64,000 bases of DNA from Effrenium voratum (taxonomy: Eukaryota; Sar; Dinophyceae; Suessiales; Symbiodiniaceae), in the NCBI GenBank assembly GCA_963377175.1, contig CAUJNA010001890.1, positions 1,726,315-1,790,314 of the forward strand, given 5' to 3'. The stretch's first letter is position 1, and the number at the start of each line of letters is the position of its first letter. The notes beneath the pieces were generated by a model, which saw only the letters and a program-made list of their open reading frames with translations, was not told the origin of the DNA and did no database searches. A program made the position numbers and the translations under genes. Positions 1 through 10,560 of the stretch are shown one piece after another.

Positions 1-1390
1 CTGGGCAATTGCGGCACCAACCAGCAATGCAGGACAAGGCGTCCAACTCAGAAGGTGTAAGCGCATGCGCAGGCAGGCAGCACCGTGCCTGCCAGCCCCA
101 GCTGCAACTTGCAACAAAGTTCTGGGCAGAGCCTCGCGGGTTGGGGCCAACGGCTCCGCGCGTTGCTCAACCAAAGGCAACATGATGCTCCCGTTGATGC
201 CATCTAATACTCCTGGCAGCAAATACAAACCTCATTCCAAGCAGCCTTGCAAACGGAGTAAACAAAGACGGTATTCCGAGGCGTGTGAGCGCTAAGGTGA
301 GTCGGCAGGCTTCGAAAGGCTGAGCTGGCCTAGCAAATCATGATGTTTGCACGCACTGACAAAACTGGGCTGCTCAAAATAGAAGGTTGGACAATCCTAA
401 TACTTGCTGCCTTTGTCGAAACTACAAGAGGAAGCCCTTTCATACGGCGGGAAGAACTTGGGATTGCCTTACTTTCAAAAGAAACGAGCCTAGGGTTGTA
501 TTGGCAAGACTCCGGTAACGGGACCAGCTCCAAGTCGCACATCATTTCAGGCTCCTGTGGGCGAGAGCTCGTGGAATTCGGGCACTTTCAGATCTGGCGG
601 CCGCTCAGAGGCAGAAAAGTGTCCAAACAGGATCTGCCGGTTGTCTCCCTTTGCAAATGGGGGTCACTTCTCAAAAGAGAGGGGTCACGGTGGCATGACC
701 CCATGTTTCCAGGGTGGAGACTCCAGGTGAAGCAGTTGAACCGGAAATTGGCTTTGCTAAACATCCTGCAACCAAAAAACACTTCATCATGACTCCGCCG
801 TCTTTCGCTTTGGAACTGGCATTCCTAGAGCCTGCTTTTCCTGCTCATAGTACCGCATATAAACAAAAGAGGGGCGGCATCACATTCAACGTTGCCGGCT
901 GCAAAATCACTCTCAACTACTTGACGACTTTCAAACCCCTGCCTATAGTGCACAATTGTCACTATTCAGCAGCACCCCACCAGAACACCAGCCTCCACAT
1001 GAAGCTCCAAGCACACTTTTGGAAGAAGCGCGAAAAGAAATGGCACCTCTCTGACCGGCGGAGCTGTCCGGCGAGAACATGTTTCAACATAGGTATCATT
1101 CTTTGGGGGAAGTAGATGGCCCTGGATGATGAAGCCACCAGGCAAACCAGGAATCGCCATCTATTTGTCTACCCAAAACCACCAAAAAGGACATCGCCGG
1201 GCCCGTGCAGGCGGAGCTTCATGACGCGCCAGTCACGACACATCACGGCGAATCGACACATCCGTCCGAGCAGCACCTCCCTCTCAAGTCGAGCGGCTTT
1301 GATTTACGAAGCCCTCGACCCTCAACAATGCGCTTTCAGTATTGCAACCCGCAATGATGGAATTGGTAAATGCCCGGTTTATGGGTAGTT

Positions 1391-1455
1391 TGGGTGACCC
1401 CTTTCTTTATTTTGGGTAGTGACCGCATTTTTTTAAGGGCTATGGAGACTCCAGG
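1391..1455. mobile_element. Family B element, right half
   Basis: gtgacccctttctttatttt ... taagggctatggagactccagg. The left terminal repeat is lost. A more decayed relative lies at about 660-727. Confidence 0.55.
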
Positions 1456-3225
1456 TAGTTTAGCGCAGGCCTACCCAAAGACGGCAACCTCTTGCCACAG
1501 AAGCAAAGGCACCACTGCAGGACAAGGCGTCCAGCGCATGGCAGGCACTGAGCCTGCCAGCCGCTGCTTGCCACAAAGCTCTGGGCGCCAAGCGTGCGAG
1601 GGCCCAACGCCTCCACGCTAAGATACCTTGGCTCCCCAAAGTTAAGGAAAAATATAGCTCACCCCAGGTAATTGGACTCTACACAATTCACAAGCCACTC
1701 CTTCCGTCAAACGCAACCCTCTTCGGCGGCTTCTACTTGTTACCCCCGCTGGACAATAGTGATGCTGAGGCATCCAATGCGATGAGAACTGCTGCGCAGC
1801 AGCTCGTACTGCTTGAGCCCGCTGGTGTTACGCAGTACGGCGGATGCCAGGGGGCAAGGGGACTGGCGATGAATATGATGTTTCGTTGCCTTCGCCATCT
1901 TGCGCCCCGCCTGTTTCGCCACCCTGTCCGGATTTGTGAGCTGCAAGTATGTGAGCGTGCGTTTTGCCGCAACTTGCAATTTTCGCCGGGGACTTGTCCC
2001 CAGCATTTTAGGCAACCGTAAATATGGTATTTGATGCGAAACTAGACGCTAGACCAGGATTGCGTCCCAATCGTTGGAAGTTGCTTCTTTGGAAGTTGCT
2101 TTGCTGCCAGCGCAGGACAAGGTCTACTCAAAGGGTGCGAGCGCCTACGGCAAAAATTATGTTTGCCAGCCACCAGCCGCAGCAGCGGTCTCAAGCTGCG
2201 TGCCAAAAAGTTTCGCGCAGGTTCCAAAGACTCTCGGTCAAGCAGAGACTCTCGGTCAAGTCACAGCCACGACACTCCCCATGCCATCTAACACAACTCC
2301 TAGCGCATAGCCCTTCTAAGACACGTCTTCTGATTTAATGTCAAGCTAGCCGCTGAAGCAACTGCTAGACCAAAACTGCATCTGCGAATTGAAGCCCAAC
2401 CCTCGCCAGCCTTGAAAGCGGATAGGCTGGCAAGTTGCAGCGGCAGAAAGGAGTACAGCTCAAAAGGTGCGCGCACTACTGTGTCTGCAAACCATGGTAG
2501 CAGTCTGAGACTGTAACTTGCCACAAGGTTCCCGACAAAGCCAAGCTGGTGGGGGCCAATGGCTCCGTGGCCGCAGCAGCCTCAATTAAGCTTGCAACAA
2601 AGTTCTGGGCGGAGCCAAGCGGGTTGGAGAAAACAACAGCTCCACGCCCAAGATGCAACGGCAGGCTTGCTTAGCGCCAAAAATTGCCAGCAATCTTTCC
2701 TGCTGTCGGCTTCGACAGTCAGTGTATACTGCTTAGCCCCGCAAGCAATAAGCGATGCTGAGGCATCCAAAAAGATACGGACTGCTTCGCAGCAGCTCGT
2801 ACTGCTTGAGCCTGCTGGTGTTAGGCAGCATGGCGAATGCAAGGGGGTCGCCTTTTGCGCCAACCTGTCCGGATTTGCGAGCTGCAAGTAGTTGAGTACG
2901 CGTTTCCTCGCAATTAACCATGGGGACTGGTCCCAAGAGCACATGCGCCCAGCCGTACTGTGTCTGCCAGCCGCAGTCTCAAGCTGCAACTTCCCAGCCA
3001 TTGCCCAAGAACACTGTCCACCAATGCGCGAAATCCACAAATTTGAGCAAAACTGTCTTTGTCTTGCGGGCTGAGCCTGCAAAAGTCAAGAACCATGAGC
3101 ATTCGATTAGCTTTTGCTGCAAGAACCTCATGTTTGGCTTCAGCGCTGGCGCTTGTTAATTCACGAGGAACAAAAGTGCATGTCGATATCTCCAGGCAAA
3201 TGTTCCCCAAATTGCCGTACTGTTC

Positions 3226-3300
3226 CTGCAGATTTCCGTGCCTTGCCCGCAGAATTTTCGTACGTTTCCTGCCGTTTTCCGTGCATTTCCGGTTTCTGCA
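3226..3300 (-). repeat. Inverted relative of the 21-bp tandem repeat
   Basis: On the minus strand this contains about three imperfect units of the form GCRGGAAAnncACGGAAnTCT. It is the same motif that is tandemly repeated on the plus strand at 8635-8718. Confidence 0.6.
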
Positions 3301-3619
3301 TGTTGGCTCAGTTCTGAAAACTGCACACTTGAAAAGCAGGCAAGGGAACTGTCACACGTGGCCTCAAAGCAAATGGAGACATCAGGCAGGACGCGGAATT
3401 AGTCCAAGGGCTTTTTGTGTTGCAAGCTCTGTGTGAGCGCGAACAGTAACGCCACAAAAGCTCACAGCCTGCTTAAAACGATTTCTCTCACAATTCGCAA
3501 AACGCGTGCTTGTACGTATTGTTCGGACATCGGATTATATTTGGAGAGTCCAAGTACCCCATGTTAAGCTTCTTGCAAGACACTGCCCGTGTCGGTCTGG
3601 TGAGCGTTTGGGATGGGAA

Positions 3620-3621
<2 letters not shown>

Positions 3622-3687
<66 letters not shown>
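3622..3687 (+). repeat. (TGC)22 trinucleotide tract
   Basis: Sixty-six uninterrupted bases, 22 units of TGC/GCA. The right flank (acggcaaactgaaaggtg) matches the 340-bp family just after its short GC-rich 'gctgctggtgctgc' block, and a related unexpanded copy lies at about 13421-13458. The tract therefore looks like an expansion inside a repeat unit. The long homopolymeric amino-acid runs it would encode in several frames are not taken as genes. Confidence 0.95.
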
Positions 3688-4129
3688 ACGGCAAACTGAA
3701 AGGTGCGAGCACTGTGGCTGCCAAGCACCGGCAGTCGGAAGCTGAAGCTTGCCGCTGCACTCTTGGCACAGCCAAGCTGGCTGGGTCAAACAGTTACACG
3801 CTTTTCCCAAGACGTCACTCCACGTGATTCTGGGTGAATTATAATATTTCACCAGCCTGAAATAAGGTGGTTGGGGGGCTATTCCCCACATAAACCACCA
3901 TTTGGGGTGAGGTCGTGAGAGGTCGTTATAATTCACGCAAATGATTTCATCTAACTCTCCTCCTGCAACGCTGAAACTATCCCATCGCAAACCACCTATT
4001 TCGAGCCTTGCCAGTCCAGCCACTGAAGCCAACGCACGACCAGGACTGCGTCACGTAGTGGCTGGCGCAAGGCAAGGCTCAGCTAGCCAGTTGACATGTC
4101 GTGTGCGCAAACCCACTGCCAAACACTGA

Positions 4130-4520
4130 CAGCCAGCGTACTTCGAACATGAAGGTCGTGAAAGTGCAGCATGGCCTTCCGAAACTTCGCAATTCAAGTC
4201 CACTGACGAGCAACCCCTTCAGGTTTAGGGACACTTCGGGAACTTACTGCCCTGTGATGGGAATATTATCTGTGTCGGGCGAACTGGCTGGTAAGTCCTC
4301 CTTGAGATAGTCACTGAGCAACAGAGGATTTTCTCCTCTCCCTAAGCATCTTGCACCAAGTGAATGGTTGGCAGTTTGCACATCCACATGTTTGCAGCCC
4401 AAGCGCCGAGCAAGCATGTCTTGGCCCAATCGGTATGTGCTTAAGACAAGGGAAGGAACTCGTTTGGCTCCACTTGTTTGCCTGGCATGCTGGGACCACC
4501 TCTCTCCGAGTCAAGGTGAA
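4130..4520 (+). repeat. Dispersed duplication, copy 1
   Basis: Shares ordered blocks with 14380-14800: gaacatgaaggtcgtgaaag, cctgtgatggga, tcgggcgaactggctgg, tttgcagcccaagcgccg and gcaagcatgtcttg. In both copies one frame reads PVMG-x-L/S-x-SGELAGKS-x-L, but the frame is not otherwise kept. Confidence 0.6.
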
Positions 4521-5349
4521 GCATGCCCGAATGGCAAGGCCAATACTTGTACAGGGCTTGAGCCCAACTGAAGGACGCTGTTGTGGACGCTGCCTACCCC
4601 GCCAAAGTTGAACCTCATTTCCCTAGATTTCTGGATCGCCATGGCGAAGCGAAATTTCTGCCTCGCTCTCCCATTCCAACAACGCAGATTTGAGCGACAT
4701 GGTCAAAAAATACGCCGTTTGCTTGGCCGCTTGTGTGGCTCCCGTAGGAATCATTTTAGTGCTGCAGCACATGACAACCCCAACGTTAAGCCCAAGTAAA
4801 GGAACCGGTCTTTTGACCACGGCACTTCCGGAATCGGTTTGCCACAAAACAGCCAAAAAACAACGGAGGAAACAAAAAAAAGTGCGTGCATGAAACACTC
4901 CTACATAAATGACCGAAATATTGAAGCTAACTCACACCTCCTTGTGCTTAAGCCCCCTGGCAAAACCAAAACATATGGTGGTTGTTCTAAACTCCTTTGT
5001 CTCGAGCGGCCATTCTTCGCGAACAAGAAAAATACATTCGCGAATCTTTCGCGGATTCATCGCCGTGCTCTTTTCATTGCTCATGTCAGAAAATGCAGCT
5101 TTTAAGTGCCAGCGTAGTGCGCGATATGCGATTCCCCAACTCCAGCTGTAAAGTCGCAACTTTTCATCACAGAGGTAGTGCATGACATGTACCGGCTGGA
5201 AAGTTGCAGCTTTTCGTAAGTACCTGACTAGCGCGGCGCTCTGAAAGCACCTCCCCTTGCAATCGAAGCCTGCGCTTTCACGCGGGCTTGCGCGGAAAAG
5301 TCATTCACGTTTCAGAGCGGAAAGCCACCGACTAACACCCGCAGAAAAT

Positions 5350-5560
5350 CTGTACCTGACCTTGCGAAAGTGCTGCGCCGGTCACGAAATCTGTATACCT
5401 GACCTTGCCAAAGCGCTGTGCCTGCCACGAAACTTGCACCTGACCTTGTCAAAGTGCTGCGCCTGCCACGAAATCTGTACCTGACCTTGTCAAAGTGCTG
5501 CGCCTGCCATGAAATCTGGACCTGACCTTGTCAAAGTGCTGCGCCTGCCATGAATCTGTA
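5350..5560 (+). repeat. 41-bp tandem repeat, about five units
   Basis: Units begin ctgtacctgaccttgtcaaa and continue gtgctgcgcctgccacgaaat. Starts lie near 5350, 5391, 5433, 5475 and 5516; the middle units are nearly identical. The period is not a multiple of three, so it is not a coding repeat. Confidence 0.85.
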
Positions 5561-7449
5561 CCCGGTCTCGCCTGCCACGCAACCCAAACCTTGCGAAACC
5601 TTCGCGGTGCCATTGCAGTGGGCCGGGCGCCGCACCCGCGCCGAACCCGCGCCGGACCCGCCCAGAGAAACGTGGAGACAGAGCTGGTTGACATGGATGC
5701 AGACCCGCCAAAACACGCAGAGGGTCACTCTATTTCGCGATTTCTATTCCCCCGCCACACGCCCACGCACGTTGTCTTGCATGCGCTCATTATTTATTCA
5801 TCTTGCCTGCGCGCAAACGATCTCTGCGTACACTTCTTTTTGCATGCGCTATCAGCTAACTGCAACGGCCATCTTTTCGCAGGCGCTATCTGATCTTCTG
5901 ATTCTATCTATCTACGCAAGCTACATTTCAACTAGTTATTGTGCTACGGATGTTCCTTCTAAACTTCCTTTGACAAGATACAGTTACGCAAAACTTATGC
6001 GAGAAAAAAACAATCTTTCGCGGAGCTGCCTCAACCAACACCGATGGTCACCGAATACTAAACTCCTTACAAGGACCTTTAGAACGATGTCCCTTTAAAA
6101 CCAACAGGGGGGAATGAGGCATGCTTGCTCTTAAGCAAATGGAAGCATCTGGTTTCAAGATCCCACTCCGGCTCTTCATTTGCGGGATCAGCTTATTATG
6201 GGGTGAACTCCCATTTTGATGGGTAGTTGAGGGTCCAGGTACTGACTATGAAATCCTGGAAAAGGGGTCCAACGACTGTCGAACCAAACTCCGAATCATA
6301 GGGGGCAGCAACTATAGTTGGGACCTGCTAACCTTCACTTAGCACTGCTGCTCTGCTGAGGAATAGAGCTTGCAACCAAAAAAACAGCAGCATCCTTGGG
6401 CTAAGGACACCTGAAAACTCTCAGAAGCTTGGTCCCGTGTCTGCCTTGAGCTTTTTCCGCGCGCATCGCGCGCAGGGCGTCTCTGCAATGCTCAAGGTCG
6501 TCAGCTGCTGCGACGAATGCAAGAGGTGCGAGCACATGCGCAAGTCAGTACGGCGACGAGTACTATGGCCAGCTGCAACGCCAAAATTGGTTGGGCCCAA
6601 GCGCGCTTTAAGCTTTGCTCAGCACACCGTCGTACTTGTGGTGAACCTTGTCAAGACAAGGGCGCAGAGCATCGTGGAAACAAAGTCTACTCGGCATGCC
6701 ACATTTCCTTGCCATGAGATGCATTTCCTGGGCAGCTGTGGCCCGCCTCAGCGGCTTGCACCCATCTGAGTGAAGGGAAGAAGGAGTCGACACTGGCATC
6801 GACCAGGAAAACTCTGAACGGCTCTCTCAAAAATGGTGGAAAGTCTTCTACGAAGCATTGTAGAAGGTGTCTGCAAAGTCTTGCAGCACGACCTAGCACT
6901 GAGGAGAGGAAAGCTTGCCAAGGATTCTCCGCTGACTCCACCTGCGCACTGACTCTGGATTGTCCCGAGTTTGGCAAAGAAGTCATGCGCAAAATCGTCG
7001 AAAGGGTTCTGTGGCGCAAGGGCTAGGCAGATGCGGCGCTTCTGGTGCTGCAAGGCAAAGCGTCAAGCACAAAAGGCGCGAGCACATGCGCAGGCCAGCA
7101 GCACTGCAACCAGCAGTACTGTGGCCAGCTGCCGACCACAACCGCAGTCTCTATAGCTGCAACTTGCCGCGAAGTGCTGGACAAAGCCAAGTTGGTCGGG
7201 CCCAAGCGCGCTTTGCTTCGCTCAAGTCAAGCTGCATTGAACACCGTCGTGCTGTTGTCAACCTTTAGCATGGGCGCAACCTCAGAGCATGGAGGGAGAT
7301 CCAGTCACCATGCCAGGCAAGACCATTGCTCGTTTCTTCCCCGGGGGCCTTCGACGGCGATCGCTAAACTTGCAATGTCTTTACCGGCTTCTCTTTTGCG
7401 TCCCACTCCAGCTGAGTCGATCCGACGCCCAGTCTAAATCCTCCTGACT

Positions 7450-8090
7450 TTCTGGCTATTTGATTGGATCTGTGGACTTTAACTTTTAGGGAAACAGTGG
7501 ATATTGCATTGGGGCCCAAAAAAAGTCAAACTTGTTGCAGAGGGCTCAACAGCAACCAAGTTGTGAGCTTGAACGTCGTTGCTTCTGATGCCGCTGCAAG
7601 TGCCGGCCCCATGCAGCCCTGCCCTAACCAATCTACTCGCTCCCTGCGGGCAAGTCCACTTGTTTGCAAAGACTCGCAGACTACGCAGTTTCTGCGATTT
7701 GGCAGTCTCTTAGAGGTGAAAAGACGACTGCGTTTCAAGCCTGTGTGTTGCCGAAGGGCTCCACCGACAGCCAGAAGGGTTCCGATTCCAATCCTTTTGG
7801 GGACGTAGCTGACATGCCTTTGTCTTCATGGCTATTTGGTTGGACCTTTGGTCGCTATTTTTTCGATTTTCCATTGGACCCACAAAAAGTCCAAACTTTT
7901 TGCAGAGGGGTCAAGGGCGACCAAGTTGTGAGCTTGACCCTCGGCGCTTCTGACGCAAGCGCCTTTTCCGCGTGGCACTGTTTTCGGAGCTGCTCGCGTT
8001 CTGTGTCTGGCAATTGGACTTGGTTGCAGCAATTGACTGCAGGAGTTTGCGCAGTGTCCGGTGACGTTCTCAGTGATGCCTACCTCAAAT
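7450..8090 (+). repeat. Second repeat family (about 360 bp), forward arm
   Basis: Two forward units marked by ttgcagagggctcaacagca (about 7535) and its relative near 7899, each followed by accaagttgtgagcttga. The spacing is about 364 bp. The same blocks recur in reverse complement at 9.23-10.55 kb. Confidence 0.75.
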
Positions 8091-8249
8091 AGGGCAAAGC
8101 CCAGGTGGCCAGTGCTTTGGGAGCATTAGTAATGCGTTTGCACAGGTTCGCCTGGTCTGAGGGTTCGTGAGGGGTTCGCCGACGTGTGGGTTTGCATAAC
8201 GCCGGCCGGGTTTCCAAGCTTCCGCCAGTTGCTTGTAAATCGTAGATGT

Positions 8250-8353
8250 GGGTGTGGCTCAAAAATGGGGGTCCAAAATAGAACCCTGGTAAATGGACAG
8301 GAAGACTAAAACCCGCGGTGTGCCCCAGTTGCGTTTTTTTATGAGCCACACCC
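8250..8353 (+). mobile_element. Family D MITE-like element, intact
   Basis: 104 bp with perfect 12-bp terminal inverted repeats, GGGTGTGGCTCA at the left and TGAGCCACACCC at the right. The core block gaaccctggtaaatggacag also marks the other, more decayed D copies. Confidence 0.8.
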
Positions 8354-8634
8354 ATGTGTCGCAAACATTTCGCACACCTTGGTTGGCTTCCGAAGCGTTC
8401 GCAAAGCCTTTTTGGGTTAGCACATGTTCGCCTAAACCATTCTAGTGTGCCCACAGTCTCCTGACCACACGTCTACTTTTGCCCTCAAATAGGGCCAAAT
8501 TCTGGCTTGTTGCAGCTTTTCTGTTTGTTTGCTTGTTTGGTCGGAAATTTCAGAACAAGCGCGGAAATTCAACTTATCGTGTTTTTGCATGTGTTGACCA
8601 GCCATGCAAGTGTTGCAAACAATGCTGGTACATG

Positions 8635-8718
8635 GCGGGAAATACACGGAATTCTGCAGGAAATGCGCGGACATCTGCGGGAAAAACACGGAACTCTGCA
8701 GGAAATCCGCGGAAGGCC
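8635..8718 (+). repeat. 21-bp tandem repeat, four units
   Basis: Four successive units of exactly 21 bases starting at 8635, 8656, 8677 and 8698, of the form GCRGGAAAnncRCGGAnnTCT, with the last unit diverging at its end. Confidence 0.85.
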
Positions 8719-9229
8719 GCACCAAAACGAAGACCCAGTTCCAAACTTGTGTGGCTGGGGGCCACGAAGACGCAGGATTGGAAATCATCGTGTTGTGTCG
8801 AAATAAGCGGTGTTGACCGGCATGAGCTGGTTTCCTGCTTCTTTTGTTGAAAAATGTCCGTTTGCCTGCGTTCAGATTGCGTCCGATGCCAGCGCAGTCC
8901 AGCAGGGGCCCGATGCTGGGCATGGCAATCCGCACGCGTGCTGGCAAACCCCGATGTTCCAAGAGGCTTCAAAGGCTGAGAGCCGCGCGTTTTGTTAGTT
9001 GGCCAAGACGCTTGGCTGGAAAGTGTGCCACTTCATGTTTGGCCCAGGGTTTTCCGAAATGTTTTCAGCTTGCGTGTACCTGGACCCTCAAAAATCCAAC
9101 TTATCAATGGGTTATTGCAGCCCAAATTAATAATTGTGAGCAGAGAGGAGTTCACCCAGCGCACTTCAAAATACATTTCCTTGCGACGTTCTGAGACTTG
9201 CGCCTAAACAAGCAAATAAGCAGAAACAC

Positions 9230-10560
9230 GGCAATAGGCAGAAGAATTTGCTCCTCTTTGAGGCTCCAGGTACCACTGAGAACGTCACCGGAAACTGCGC
9301 AAACTCCTGCAGCCCTGTGCTGCAAACAAGTCCAAGTGCCAGGCACAGAAAGCGAGTAGCTCCGGTCAGGGCAGCGCGGCGGGGAACAGGCGGCACTTGT
9401 AGCACTCAGGCTGTCAGCTACACTCCGCCGTGCATGATGTGCATGGATCCAAACCCTTCCGGCTGCTGGTAGAGCAGTTCGGCAACACATAGACCTGAAA
9501 CGCAGTCCTTTCACCTCGAAGTGACTGCAACGCGCAGAGGCTGCATATTCTGCAAGCCTTTGTAACCAAGTCGACCTGCTCGCAGAGGGCCAGCAGACTG
9601 GTCAGGGCAGCGCCGCGCGTGGCCGGCACTTGCAGCATCAGATGCACCGACGTTCAAGCTCACAACTTGGTTGCTGTTGACCCCTCTGGGTTTAGTGGAA
9701 CATCCACTGTTTCTGCTTCCCAAAAACTTAAAGTCCAAAGATCCAACAAAACAGCCATGAAGACAAAGGCATGTAAGCTACCTCCCCACAAAAATTGGAA
9801 TCGGAACACTTGCGGCTGTGGGTGCAAGCCTTCGGTAAGACATAGACAGTGTATTCTGTGAGCTGCAAACAAGTCGACTTGCCCGCAGGGAGCAACTAGA
9901 TTGGTTAGGGCAGGGCAGCATGGGGCCCGCACTTGCAGCGGCATCAGAAGCAACGACGTTCAAGCTCACAACTTGGTTGCTGTTGACCCCTCTGCAACGG
10001 GATTGAGCTTTTTGGGGTCCAATGCAACATCCACTGTTTCCCAAAAAGTCAAAGTCCACGGATCCAATCAAATAGCCATAGAGTCTCCACACAAATTGGA
10101 ATCGGAACGCTTCCGGCTGCCGTTGGAGCCCTTTGGCAACACACAGACTGGCAAAGTAGCTGTCCTTTCACCTCTAGGTGACTGCAAGGCGCAGAAACCG
10201 TATTATGCAAGCCTTTAAAAACAAGTCGACTGGCCCGCAAAAAGCGAGTGGATTGGTCAGTGCAGCACCCGGCACTTGCGGGCGCATCAGAAGCAGCGAG
10301 GTTCAAGCTCACACACAAAGGCATGTCAGCTACGTCCACCACAAACATTGGAATCGCAACCCTTCCGGCTGGCGGTGGAGCCCTTCGGCAACACAAAGAC
10401 TGGCAAAGCAGCTGTCCTTTCACCTCTAAGTGACTGCAAAGCGCAGAAACTGCGTAGTCTGCAAGCTTTTGCAAAATACAAGTCGACTTGCCCCACGGCT
10501 TCGCAGCTGGCAAAGCCATGCGTCGTTTATCCAGCCCTTGCGTTGGACTCAAAACCATTC
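9230..10560 (-). repeat. Second repeat family, reverse arm
   Basis: Three to four reverse-complement units, marked by gttcaagctcacaacttggt at about 9653 and 9957 and a diverged copy near 10299. Linking blocks such as tttcacctctaagtgactgc recur. With the forward arm they form a large imperfect inverted arrangement centred near 8.7 kb. Confidence 0.75.

Larger units (their letters stand above)
1..7440. repeat. Degenerate dispersed repeats, no gene seen
   Basis: Diverged partial copies of the roughly 340-bp family recur at 1-280, 1480-1640, 2020-2640, 2890-3080, 4010-4130, 6470-6720 and 6970-7280, recognised by blocks such as ggcgtccaac, acaaagttctgggc and gcgaagccagcc. Also present: half of a B element (about 1391-1455), a (TGC)22 tract, an inverted relative of a 21-bp tandem repeat (3226-3300), and a 41-bp tandem repeat (5350-5560). 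Open frames here are short and in repeats. No exon islands with splice context were seen. Confidence 0.6.
8100..9230. other. Spacer between opposed repeat arms
   Basis: Holds a D element (8250-8353) and the 21-bp tandem repeat (8635-8718). No gene was recognised; open frames on both strands are interrupted and lack motifs. Confidence 0.6.

Noticed and set aside
3488..3827. Open frames with poly-Leu, poly-Ala or poly-Ser
   Set aside because: They come from the (TGC)22 tract in different frames; the flanks belong to a non-coding repeat family.
5350..5560. CRISPR-like array
   Set aside because: The repeats are contiguous 41-bp units without spacers, in eukaryotic-style DNA.
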